Below are positions 1 through 11,900 of a DNA stretch of 64,000 nt, in pieces (positions within the stretch are counted from its first letter, which is position 1; each line of letters opens with the position of its first letter). The notes beneath the pieces are model-generated. The model ran no database searches and was not told the DNA's origin. It worked only from the letters and a program-made list of their open reading frames with translations. The DNA is taken from the NCBI GenBank assembly GCA_024362935.1, contig JANCRA010000039.1, forward strand, positions 5,209,040-5,273,039, read 5' to 3'. The position numbers and the translations under genes were made by a program. The DNA comes from Setophaga petechia (taxonomy: Eukaryota; Chordata; Aves; Passeriformes; Parulidae).

Positions 1-2870
1 CTGTAGATAAATCCTTCTTCATTTTATGAGAGGCCTCACCTCTCCCTGTGCTCAGGAGAGATCCTCACATAAATCTCTCTCACCAGATATCAATGTGACA
101 AGGAAATAGTTTATAGAATTTGAGCCACTTCCATGCAGGACACATTCCAATGGAAAGCTCTTTCTTTGCCTAAGCAGATCCAGAACAAGCACATCAGTGA
201 GCAAGTTCACCTGCAGAACCAAGCCTGGTCAGTCTTCTGAAACAGAAAGTGATCACAGCCACTTTCTGCTCCTTCTCCTCAAAGAAAATCTACCAGTTAA
301 TGACACCTGTGTGCCATGTTATTAATTAATGAGGCACATGGAGCTCTGATACATTAATTCATGCCTGTGAATTGAATTACTGAGAAATGGGCACTTTTCT
401 TGTGCACTAAAAAATACTAATTGAAGATCTTACCCTCAAACAGGATTTTTTAGTGGTTTAAACAAACCTCTAAGGAAGAGATGAATGGGCAGAGAACTGT
501 CAGGAGGAATCTGCCTGTGCAACATCAGCTAACAGAGATGAATTGGAGCAGGAATGGTTTCTATCCAACCCAAGGCCTGAGGCTTTAAAGGGCAAAGCAC
601 TTCAGAGACATGACATGATATTATTTCACTTTGAAATTCTCATATATCACTTACCAATTTCAAAACAGAGTGTTTTAAAGATGGACCCTGGATGCTGCAC
701 AACAGGAATCCCAGTGCCTGGACTGACACTGCTCTTAGCAAAGGGCTTTAGGAGCCTTTAGAGCTGAGGTATTCCCACCTGCTCTGGAGCTTCAGTAATT
801 TAAGTATAAAATTAAATCAGTCTTTTTTAAAGGTTAAATCCATAGTAAGTAACTATCACTTAATGCTTAAAATTTATTATTTCCATAAACTGTGCCTCAT
901 GGATCTACCTTGACAGAGCTGCATTTCCTTGAGATGGATTTTTTTTCATATCCTCATTACTGTTAATTTACATTTAAAACATCTTCCTGTAATGAAAGTA
1001 CAGGCAAATATCACCAGCTCTGAACTGTGAGCAAACTGTCACAGCACTGACAAGATCACAGGTAATCAAAGTGATTAAGGACTCTGATACCTTCTTTGGT
1101 CACAGCCTGCATTTTATCTGCTCTTATCTGTGTCACAGTAAAGTCAGGAGGATGTGTTTGTCTACAGGACAGTCCCACCCTTGAAAAACACCTCTCACAA
1201 ATTCCATTCCTGTGGCTAACTTGCAGTTTGGAATAAAGCTCCCCCAGCCATAGCTGAAGCCACTTTTTTCTCAATTTACTGCCTAAGAAATAACACCAAG
1301 CCTTTTCTTATCCTGCCATAGTCTCTGCTTCCTTGGACTCATACCCCAGCAGTATGGTATGAGCAGGCCTTGAGCTGCAGTATCTGACTTTTGGGGTGAT
1401 GTTCAGAAACTCAGAGGTGTCCTTGTGTTGCCAATTAGGGTTTTTTAGGAGCTCAGCCTGCTTTTCAAGGGCTCAGCACAGCAATCTGATACAGGTAAGT
1501 TCCCTTTAAGGAAGGAGAGTGTGAGCAGAATCCAAGCCTCATTTCTTGAAGACCCTGCCTTAGGCATAAGCAGAGATTGGCTTTAAACAAATGAAGAATA
1601 TGCAGAGTCAGAAGGAATAAGCACACAGTGCACAGACTCATCTGCCAGAGGAGCAAACAGGAGGAAGAGATCCTTGTCTTTTGAAGGGCAAGAGTCAGGG
1701 ACAGGCTGGGCTCTGCCCTTGGAGCTCCTTCCAGCCTTGGGTGACTCTGCCTGATGCTGTCAGCACATGCTCAGGACCATCCAACTTAAAGAGGGCTCCC
1801 TTGCCAAAAACTCCTTTAACATTTAACTTAGCTCTGCACACAAGAGCTGTGCCACAAGGAGCTGGAGAGATCAGTTTCTACTCATTTAGCTGGGGAAGAG
1901 GTGAGCAGAGGGAAGAGCCTCAAAGTACCTTTTAATCTGTTTTCCTCCCTACTGAAATAGGCCACAAGTGCAAGGAGCCTTTTAGCTCTCCTGTCTTGGT
2001 TGTGTTCCTAGCAAACTCATCCCTCCATCCCCGTGGATCAGCCAACATGCATAAAAGGCATGGGAGGCAAGATGGAAATGAGGAGTTTGGTCATACATCA
2101 GTTTCATTACAAGAAAATCTCACCTGGAGAGGCCATTTCTACCTGGGCAGCAGCTGGGACAAATTAATCAATGCCAGGATGGTCTCAAGGACCATCCTAC
2201 TGCTACAGCAGCCTTTCCACACAGGGATTTGCAGGTCCTGTGGGAAGCTGCATCCAACCCAGAAAGCTTATCAGACACCCCCATCATCATCACGTTGGAG
2301 AAAGAGGTTGAAGAATAACCCAAGCACTTGGGGCTCGTGGCTGTGAGTGAAGGTGCTGAGTTTCCTTCCTGTGACCAAGGGCTTGTGGCAGATATTGAAG
2401 GAATTTTTCCACCTGGTTTACCCCAGGGAATCAGCTACAGCTGCAACACAATCTTGGGCTTTGCTTGAAAGAGATAACAAAGTCTAATATGGCTTAGCAA
2501 GGACTGCTGGGTTTTAGAAGCAATTTTACACTAAAATCTGTCTCATCTTTCAGCCATAGTAATTCCTGCTCCTATTAAAGACATCCCAATCCATGAGGCC
2601 ACATAGGCAGTGGTTTGGAGGCTGAATTCAGGACCACAGTCCAGGCATGAAATCCTTTGAGCTGCCATAGACACAAACCATATTCTAAGAAACAAACCAA
2701 TTAAGCTGTAAAAAAAATTCTTTCTCATTAACCAGACAGGCCTCAGGCTTCATGAACAAGATGAAAAGTACTTTTTCTTCCAACATCATGTTCTTCTAAT
2801 AGAACTGTTAGACAAATAGTTCTGCAAATATTCAACTCCTAAACATCTGAGGAAAACGTGTATTACTATT

Positions 2871-2936
2871 GAAAAGTGAAAAAAAAAAAAAAAAAGTGAA
2901 AAAAAAAGTGAAAAAAAAGGTGAAAAAAAAAAAAGA
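2871..2936. repeat. A-rich simple repeat, GTGAAAAAA-type
   Basis: Runs of 7 to 18 A are separated four times by GTG, making an imperfect (GTGAn) microsatellite. It produces a run of phenylalanine codons on the minus strand that should not be read as protein. Confidence 0.85.
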
Positions 2937-3998
2937 GCTCCAGGCCAAGCTTTTCTAGTAGAGAATTTTGGCAGCAAACACACCACCCTATAAAAGAGCT
3001 CACGTTACCAGAAAGCATTTGACCTAAAACTCAGGCCACTATAAAACAGCATCCCATATTAGGGACCCAATGTGTACTCAGATGTGGAAAATTTGTTCTT
3101 TAGTTGTGATCCAAGACTGTCCCCTCTGCAGAGCAGCAGGTCTGTGGGGGTCAGGGAACGCTGTGCCAGCATTGCTGGAAGGATTTTTTCAAGTCAGTGT
3201 TAACAGCAAGTCTGGTCCTGCAGCCAAGGGACACTTCCCAGTGCCAGAGCCCTGTGAGGCTGCACAAAGCAGGAGAGGGGGAAGCACTGCCAAAGCCTGA
3301 CTGGCAATAACCTTAATAAGGGCCAATGAACCCTCAGAGTGCTTCCAAGCATTAAAGCATTAGCTCTTGGAGAGGGCCAGCAAACTTCTATCAGATCCCA
3401 GACAAGGAGTTCAAGTGAAAAGTAGAGGTAGGCACAAAATTCGAGGGGTTTGGCAGCAGCTGAATCCTCTGATCAGAAGCAGGCCATTATTTTCAGTGTC
3501 AGCTGAGGGGCAGGCTAAGAGTAACCACAAGGCTCAGAAGGCAGTTCCTGAAAGGGAGAGATGAAAAGGGATTTTTTTTCCCCTACTACATTCAAAAGCT
3601 GCTTACATTCATTCATTGAAGGCTCCACCCCTCATGATCATCTCATCCCATCACCAATTTTACTTGCTGCTCGTTTTCTGACAGCACAAAAAATACACCC
3701 TAATTCTGTCCCAAGCCTTTCCATCCCTTCCTGCTCAACTCAGAACACAACTGAAAGCACAATTCATGAGTTCCAGCCTTGCCCTGTTTTGTCCCTTTGC
3801 AATTTCTCCTGTATTTTAGGCATAGAAGCTCTAGAAGGATTCTTAATGTCTCTGCCCACAAACCAAGAATCTCATTTCAGCAAATCCTTCAGTTCCAAAG
3901 CTCTGCTAGAAAAAAAAAATCTGCCATAGCACATATCCTAAACTACTCAATCCCATTTGTAGTCTGGCTTGTGCTCTGAAGAAAATAAGAAGCCTGGA

Positions 3999-4017
3999 TT
4001 TTTTTTTTTTTTTTTTT
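3999..4017. repeat. Poly(T) run
   Basis: Nineteen consecutive T. It could be the reversed poly(A) tail of an old retroposed copy, but no flanking duplication or parent sequence was recognised. Confidence 0.6.
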
Positions 4018-5282
4018 GACTGTTGGTTTTGAATATAAATGTACTTTAGGGTTTACAAAAAATGGTACCATTTTTGTGAATCTCTCACTCTTCCAGGAGT
4101 TCTCAAGTTATGTTGGTGAAAATAGGGAGAAGATAATAAATTTCTTCTGCCCTTTCTGAGTAAGACTGTCACATCTCTTCCCCCAAGCCTGCCAACAAAT
4201 AAATACTCAGAAAAGGCTTTAGAATGAGTCCACTGTGAGGAGCAGAAAGAAGCAGCTGGGTGCACCAGGATGATGCACATGCACAAGGTCACAGCAGCTC
4301 AGAAGTTGCTGATTAAACCATAATTTCCTGTAAATTTGCAGCATCAATGCCTGGCACAAGAGGTGGAAACAGCAGGACACCTCCCTGCCAGCTTCAGTCC
4401 TGCAGCAAGAGACAAGGAAATAATGAAGCAAACAGAAATAAGGAAGTGAAAACTACTTTAGAAATGGAAACTGAAAGAGAAGGCTCTCTAAAACCTCATT
4501 AGCAATAAATTAGATCTCAAAGGAGATATTAATAATTTTAGAAGGAAGGGTGCCTGAAGCACCAGCAGAGCAACTCTACAAGCATTTTTTCCTGCAGAAC
4601 AGAATGTGCCATCCTAGTGCTGTAGGTAAGAAAGGATTCCTCAGCCTTGCTTGGGAAGATCAAGAGGGCTCCCAAGGAGAGGCAGAAACAAGAGGGCTTC
4701 CAAGGAGAGGTTTCCAAAGTGTGCCAAGGACAGCAACTCAGCTCCATTCCAGGAGGATTTAGTTCTTCCTCACTGGCTGTCACAGTGCTACAAGCAAGTT
4801 ACAGTAGGGAAATTTCAGAATACTTTGTTCTTTTTCTTAGCTGAGAAAAAAAAGTGCTGTTAGGTGAGGGATAAAGGAAAGAAATTTTAAAGAGGACCAA
4901 AGTGCTCTCTGCAGAGTTTTACCAGCTTCAATTCCAAGCCCACTGGCAGACAGCACAGCAGCACTGCCAGATCAATCCTGTCTCCCTCCAGTGTTGTCAT
5001 GCACGTTTATTCAGGACAAACCAGCAATGACCTTCCAGGGACTGTGATCTGAACCAGTGCCCTTTCCTGGCATCCCCATCCCATACGGATTGCAGGGTGG
5101 TGACACAATCCCTTTGCTCCTCCCACCCACCACCTTGCTTCCCTCCAGGAGTGCTCTTTGCCCCCCTCAGCTCAGAGGGCAGCTCCACCTTCTCCCAGGC
5201 ACCTGTGGGCAATATAAAAGAAGCTGTTGAAGGACAGAATAGATATGAGAGGAGACAAGGATCACAAAAGGGAATTCAGAAT

Positions 5283-5288
5283 TTTATT
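5283..5288 (-). terminator. LLGL2: Candidate distal poly(A) signal of LLGL2
   Basis: TTTATT on the plus strand reads AATAAA in the LLGL2 direction, about 440 bp past the predicted stop. Cleavage would fall near 5,260-5,270. A second AATAAA lies at 5,589-5,594 and a third, further away, at 5,006-5,011, so alternative 3' ends are possible. Confidence 0.5.
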
Positions 5289-5588
5289 GCCAAAAAAAAA
5301 AGCAATGTAGTGTTGAAACAAAAATCAAATTCAATTAGTTTTCCTCCAATTTGAATGGCTACAAAAATAGATTCTACCCAAATCCATAAAGCCAGTTAAC
5401 AGTACCATAACAAACAAACCCCAAAATTACTCATTCAGATACCACATACAGCAGTCACAGGAATCTAGTATATATTACTTAATGTTTTTTTCTTAAAGTA
5501 AATTTCTAAATGTTTCTGTTAAAACTGAAATACCCATAAGATTTTAAAAAAATGTACAAAAAATAATTGTTGGAGGTAACAGTGTGCG

Positions 5589-5594
5589 TTTATT
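5589..5594 (-). terminator. LLGL2: Candidate proximal poly(A) signal of LLGL2
   Basis: Minus-strand AATAAA 135 bp downstream of the predicted stop codon, in the AT-rich stretch that looks like 3' UTR. Confidence 0.4.
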
Positions 5595-5728
5595 AAAATC
5601 CTGCACCGAGGCAGTAAAACATTTATAATTTAAAACCCAGCCCAGTAGAAAAGAGAAATGTGCAAACATTTGAATGTTAGGTGTACTCAGAGGCTTGTGG
5701 TGCATCAGAGCTGGCATCCACTGCTGTC

Positions 5729-5927
5729 CTAAAGCAAGGCAGGCTCCAGCAGGAGAGGTCTCCAAGAGGCACTAAAGGGGAGGCAGAGGCAGAAGCACTG
5801 AGCTGCAGCTCCCCAGCCTGGCTGCTGGGAGCACTGGTGCCTTCTCCCCGGGACGGTTTGCCCAGTCAGTAGTGTTATGGCACTCAGTCCAATGCCACGA
5901 GGTCCTCCATGAGTTCTGGTCAATCTG
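5729..5927 (-). CDS. LLGL2: LLGL2 terminal coding exon (putative)
   Basis: The acceptor is a tandem CAGCAG, so the exon starts at 5,927 or 5,924 and one arginine is optional. In the phase left by the previous exon the frame gives [21 protein letters not shown] and runs to a TAG at 5,729-5,731. The short RTH..G.GLS stretch weakly resembles the human isoform ending RSHRAAVGCSLSN, which supports the frame. The further 45 or so cysteine-rich residues have no counterpart I know. A different frame of the same exon ends in [10 protein letters not shown] and would need an extra exon upstream. Confidence 0.5.
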
Positions 5928-8900
5928 CTGCAGGAGAGAAGAATGCAAAAGCCATTTGAAAAGGCAGGCAGTAAAAGCTAATGAGAGCTAATGAGCTGAT
6001 ACACTCAGATTGCAGCTGGGAGCTCTGGCTACCTCACCAGCTCACTTTGTGGTAAGGGTGAGAGTCAGGAGCCTTCAAAGGATTTTTAGCTCTTCCTTTA
6101 CCACTGATGTAGCACATAAGGTGCTGAACAGTGCTCACACACCACTCAGCCAGCAGATTCCCACCCTGAAAATTCAGGTCAGAGCTCTGCACAGAGCACT
6201 GAAATAAGCTGAAGCTTATTAAGAAATTTCATTCTACTTTCTGCTTCCTTTGGCTACTTCAAATATCTTTAGCCTCACCTACCTCCTCCATTACTTAGTC
6301 CGTGTCCTAGTGGACTTCTTGCCGAATTTTTTTCTGCATAGCTCCTGCAATGACACAAGAAGAGATTCCTTATTGCAGTGCAGTCTCATCCCATCCACTC
6401 CCAGATGCCGACAGAAGACCAGGATGAGGTAGTGTCCAGAGGCAGTGCACAGAGCAGAGCATGTCAGGCAGTCACTGATCCTTCCACACCAGCAGTTACC
6501 AATCCCACCAAGCCTCCTGTTGCAGACAGTAGTCCTTTGCCTACTCTTGGTAGCCCCTGACCATCCTTAGGGAGATGAGATAAAGCCCCGCAGCCGTGGT
6601 GGTAGCTCAGCTCTATTGTACAGACAGAATGGGAGCAGAGACACTGAACACATCCAAGAGACAGTGTCAAGCCAGGATTAAAACTCCAGAGTCCCATCCT
6701 TGAGCAACTTAGCCCGTGTGGCCTGCCCTTAGATCAGCATGGGTTGACACAAATAGAAACCTGTATGCGAATACTCAGAGTCCTGTTCCTTGGGGATGTG
6801 GGAATGTGATCTCTCCTGCTTTTCGGAGAGAAAGAGACAAAGCATTATTCATAAAAAACGTCAAGGGACAGCATGTGAAAGAGAACCTGCCTCTCATTAT
6901 TGCCCTTTGGTAGCTTGTGGGATGCACAGGTGACCAGATTCCAGCAGAAGGATCCCTGCCATCAAGTGGGCATCCCCCTGCTGTCACCTCAAGCTGCCCT
7001 CCCCTGCCAGCCCCAGGCATCAAGAAGAGAAGTTGGTTGGTACTCACCCTCTGCCCCCCTCCAGAGTACTCTGGATCTCCTTCAGCACTTCTGGAAAGCA
7101 GAGAGTTAAAGCAGTGAGCTAAAGCAGGGGAATCTGCTTTCAGGCAGCTGCCTGAGCACATTCCACCTCCCCAGTGAACAGCCTCCAGAACCTGCCTCCC
7201 ACACTCAGAGGTCAGGCCTTGGATCATCACTGCCTCTTCAGCCAGGTTTTTACTGGGCAGGCTGGCACACAGGACTGAAGCAGTCAGTTGCCAGAGGAAA
7301 TGTAGCCAATCCCTGTGTACCAGAGCCCCAAAGGAACTGTCTGTTCCAGCTGTCATCTTACACAAGTTCTATTGGAAATAAAGATCCTTCTCTTATCTCA
7401 GCAGGGAATGCAGCTCTGCAGAACAACCCCTGCCCAAGGGCATGGCTATCTGTCCAACCCCTCATTTCCGGGGATTCAAGAAAACTCAGCATTTCTGACA
7501 GTAATTACAAATCCCTTGGAACTGGAATCCACAAAATTCCAAGCAGCTTTCTTCTTTTCCCACCCAGAAAGGCACCTTCCCCCTCAGCAGCAAGACTTCA
7601 GCTCACTCACTTTCATCATTGAGTAAGGCATGTTCCATCAGCCTCCCAGACTTCCTTTCTAAAGAAGAGTAAGAAAACTTGTTTTAGCTAACAATATTTT
7701 CCCCTTTTCCTGAAATAAGTGCAGTTTTGGAGAAATGCACAATGGAACTGAATGCTTCACAACTAATCCTTAAAGTCTCTCACACACTGACCTGTTTCTT
7801 TCAGAAATACTAGTTTGGATGACAGAAAATCTAAATAAGTTCAGACCTTTTCTCCAGCAAACACTGTTCTACCCTTTAAGAGAATCTTCCACATACAACT
7901 TACTTCAGAGCTATCAACTAAAATACAGTCCAGGGAGATCACAATGTTTCTCCCACATCCCTCCTTATTCTTCCCTATCTCAGGTAGAAAATATCAACTG
8001 TAGCAATAGGAAAGACATTTTGAGGTTTACACACACCACACTGCCCTCAGTACACTTATTTTTTTCACTTACCATCTTCTCCACAGTCACCTGGACTATT
8101 TCCTGGTCCCCTAAAAAATGAGAAGAGGCAGAAAACAATTACTGATGCTGAAGAACAGGAGTGCAGAGAATTCCTGTGTGATCTTGGCAGTTACAAGAGG
8201 CTCCAGTGCACATCAACTAAATGGTTTGCTGAGTATGGGAAGGGCTTCACCACATGCTGGTGATGCAGAAGTTTGCAGGCACCACAGAACACTTCTAAAC
8301 TCTTGGAATAAAAATCCTGTAGAATCTCCATGAGGGTCAGATCTACTGTTACTCACTGATGTTCCAAGAGGAGAGGAGGAACACTGGATTTCCTTTTACA
8401 GAGCAACAGCTCAGCCTCAGCACATGGGAACAAGCAAAGCAAGCCAGAGTTTTCTCTGAGTTTGTGACTCCAGCTTAGGGATGTTCCAAAGTTTCCTGCT
8501 TTGTCCTACCAAATGTACTCCAATTAGGAAAACCATCAAGAGGAAGGTTACATTTCCTGATGCCACTGCCTCTGTGGATGTTAACTCTAAATGGGTTTTC
8601 TTTCCTCCCTACTCAGACACAGTCATATGCAAGAGTGTTACAGACATTACCTGGATTTTCTTGCAGCATTCTCTGAGCCAGGTTTGTGCACGTGGTTGTT
8701 GGTTGTCACTTCTGGCATGTCCACGATGCACCGGGGCTCCACCAACCATTTGGTGGAAAGGGAAAACCTCTCAAACTCCGACGGCGAGATCAGATAGAAA
8801 CCTGCAGGGGATTGGGAATTGATAAGGGCAACTCTCAGCAAACACTTCCAGAACCAAAGGTGATCCTAAAAAAGAACAGATCTAGGCATGATCTGTGTTT

Positions 8901-11900
8901 GGCAGAAAGGGTTTGCTTTTCCTTCTATCTAAGCAAGGAGGGATCATTGAGGAAGAAATTACCCCAGCTCCCCTCTGGTTAGCCTAGAGACTGTGCAATT
9001 TAAGGTTATGCTGAGACATAATTCTGTTGTCCTGTGCTGACACTTGAAGAAAACAGCACAGAAAGATGCAAAAAATGAACTGGAAAGCAGCAATCCATCT
9101 TCAGCAGCCACAGGATCCCAGTTTTGCAATGTGAGTGCTGAGACACGGGCATGTACAGGAGGCTCAGTGGAGCCATTTCCCAGAGCCTGCTGCTCAGAGA
9201 GCCATTCACCCACACCAGACAAGAGGAGGGTGGCCAGGTGGAAGTTATCTAAGGGGCACAACCAAGCTGAAAACCACTATTCACTCCTGTATTCATTAAC
9301 AGTAATGGAATAAAACTCACTCCTAACTCATGTGTTGGTACCTGTTGGCAGCTGGTAGTGCCCAGAAACACACAATGAATACATTTCTGAAACAGTCTCA
9401 TATGGAGGGACTTGACAGCTGGCTTGTAAGCAAAGCTGAGTTAATAGAACAAATAATAGTTGATGATTTTTGAGTGTATTTATAGTAAAAAGGAAGACAA
9501 GGTTGTTAGCATAGAAACAGATTAGAAAAGATACATGAAAATTTTTGTAAGCTAGACTACATGCATGAGTAGATGTATATATGTGCTTTATTAAATTTCT
9601 GTAAAACTTTTGCTAATTACATTGACACTAATTGCTTTCCATTAATGAATATAATAAGTTATTGTGATGTAGTTAATAACTTAAGATTACGCTTTGTTAA
9701 AAGTATATAAGTTAGAAAACATGCAAAATAAAACCTTTTTTTTTAAACCCTAATCACACATATATATGCCATGTCCAACATAACAATAACAGCCTCACAT
9801 GTGTACACAGCCAGCTAAAAACACAGAGCTGCTTCCCACTGTCTCAAGCACACAACAAGAGGGATGATGTGGGAGAAGCCCACCTCACCTTGGCCATATT
9901 TGGTGAAGACACAGGAGGCAATGCCACTGACATCCTCCTTGCGGATGCAGGGGTAGCGGATCTGCAGCTTGAGGAAGGGCAGGGAGATGATCTGGATGTC
10001 TCCCAGGTTGGTCAGCACTGCCAGGTCGTTCTCACTGTAATCATCAGTCTTGCAGCTGCCAAAGTTGGCAACTGTCACCTTCCGTACCCTGCAGCCCTCC
10101 AGGGCTGTCAGCTTGAGCTTCAGTTTGGAGCTGACCTTGGGCAACGTGAAGACCTGTCACAGAAATGAGACACTGACACCTCTTCCTGCACAAAGCAGCT
10201 CCCCAGGACATCTGCTGCTCCCTCCCTGGATAATGTTTCCATTCACAGGGAATGCACACAGGTGTAACCAGAGCCAGTCCCCTGCTCATGGCATGAGAAC
10301 CAATCAGCCACAGGCAGTGTGAAAATGTCTTTCTGTTCTGACATCAGTTTTACCCTTCAGGCTCTAACCACACTTCTCCCACATTTTTTTCAAAACTCTT
10401 CCCTATCTGGCTACAAATTAACACGGAAAGAGAACAAGGTTTGAGTTAGTGTGCAAAACAAGAAACTTTTAAGCTACTTTACAAAAATACCAACAAAATT
10501 CCTGCTTCTGCACTAACAACAGAAAAGCTCTTACCCAAAAGCAGAAGCAGCCTTGTCCAAAGAGTATAACGTAATACAGGCATAACATTTCTATATTCAG
10601 CATGTGCAGTGCTATCCTGAACACTATTTTGCCAGCACACACCTGATTTATGGACTGTAGCAAAAAGAAGTGCTGCCCCAGGGCTGTTCTTGAGGCACAG
10701 GAGAACAAGTACTGCCAAGAGTTCTCTCTCCACTGAGCAGCGCCCAGGGCTTTAGCAGATTTCATGCACAATTCAGAGGCACCTCCCTCCCTCAATAGGT
10801 GGCACTCACCTTAAATTGCTCTTCAGACACCACGAGCAGCTGGTGGCTGCCTTGCATATCAGGACTCTTGGAAAGGTCATGTGCTACTTCTAGAGGTTCT
10901 GGGAGGGGAGTGCTGCGTCCATCCAACACAAGTATCCCCACAACAGGAGCCCTGTGCATCAGTTGAATCTCTTTGGCTAGACAGGTGAGATAAGGAGGAA
11001 AAACAAACAGGAGCCTAGTCAGAAACATTGTTAGAAACTCCTTCACACCCTCTCAGCACTGGAGACCCATATACTGCGGTTATAGAAATGCTGCCTAAAT
11101 AGATTTGGTAGTTGCAGGGCATTAGGGCATTCAGACTGATGTGTGTTAAACAGAAACCATTGTTACATAAAGACAGCAGGCCCAGCTGCCAGAACAAGGG
11201 ACACATGCAGTGAGGGCTGATGGCAAACTTCAGTGACAGCTGACACAAATTTACATTTCTAAAGTGATTAGGAAATGAGGCTGAGGCACATCAAGCAGTG
11301 CTGGAGCTCCAGTTCAGCTGTTGCAGTGAGCATTGCTTAGGTCAGACAGTGCCACACTTGGCTCCAATCACTGATAAGCAGCACTAACTGAGTGACCCTG
11401 CTTTTCTGGCTATAACTCAACAGAACCCTGTTTTCACAAAGTACTTACCCTGCTCTGCCCTCACAGGCTCATCCATCCTCCTCTCAGCTGGAGGAACACG
11501 TAAACAGAAAGCGTAGACTGTCCCTCCATTGGTGCCAGCCCACAGGGACGGGCAGTGCCGGGAGCCTGGAGTGACAAAAAAGCCCATGAGCAAGGCACCC
11601 TCCATGACATAACAGCTTTCCTTGGCTACACAAAACCTCCCTCTGTTTGCACCCTAAATATCATTATATTAAGGCAGATCTGCCAGGCACAAACTGCAAG
11701 CTTTTAACATTCTCTTTTCAGCACACATCAACCAGCAGCCCTTAGAAAGGGCACTGCACCTGAGCAAAGGCAAAAGTACCACCACACGAACCACCACAAT
11801 TGCTGTGTCCAGTTTTCACACATGTGTATCACAGATGAGCAGAGTAAACTTGTGCATGCTATCAGTTTGGGCTCTGATGCACAACCAACCATCACCTTCA

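Larger units (their letters stand above)
1..5260. other. Intergenic region downstream of LLGL2
   Basis: No coding exon, RNA gene or recognisable transposon was seen here. Open frames are short and unrelated to known families. The only clear structures are an A-rich array near 2.9 kb and a T-run near 4.0 kb. By human synteny MYO15B would lie further left on the minus strand, but none of its conserved motor-domain motifs is visible. Confidence 0.6.

Noticed and set aside
6775..7365. 196-codon minus-strand open frame overlapping LLGL2 exon [12 protein letters not shown]
   Set aside because: It runs through intron and in the wrong frame across the true exon. No resemblance to any known protein.
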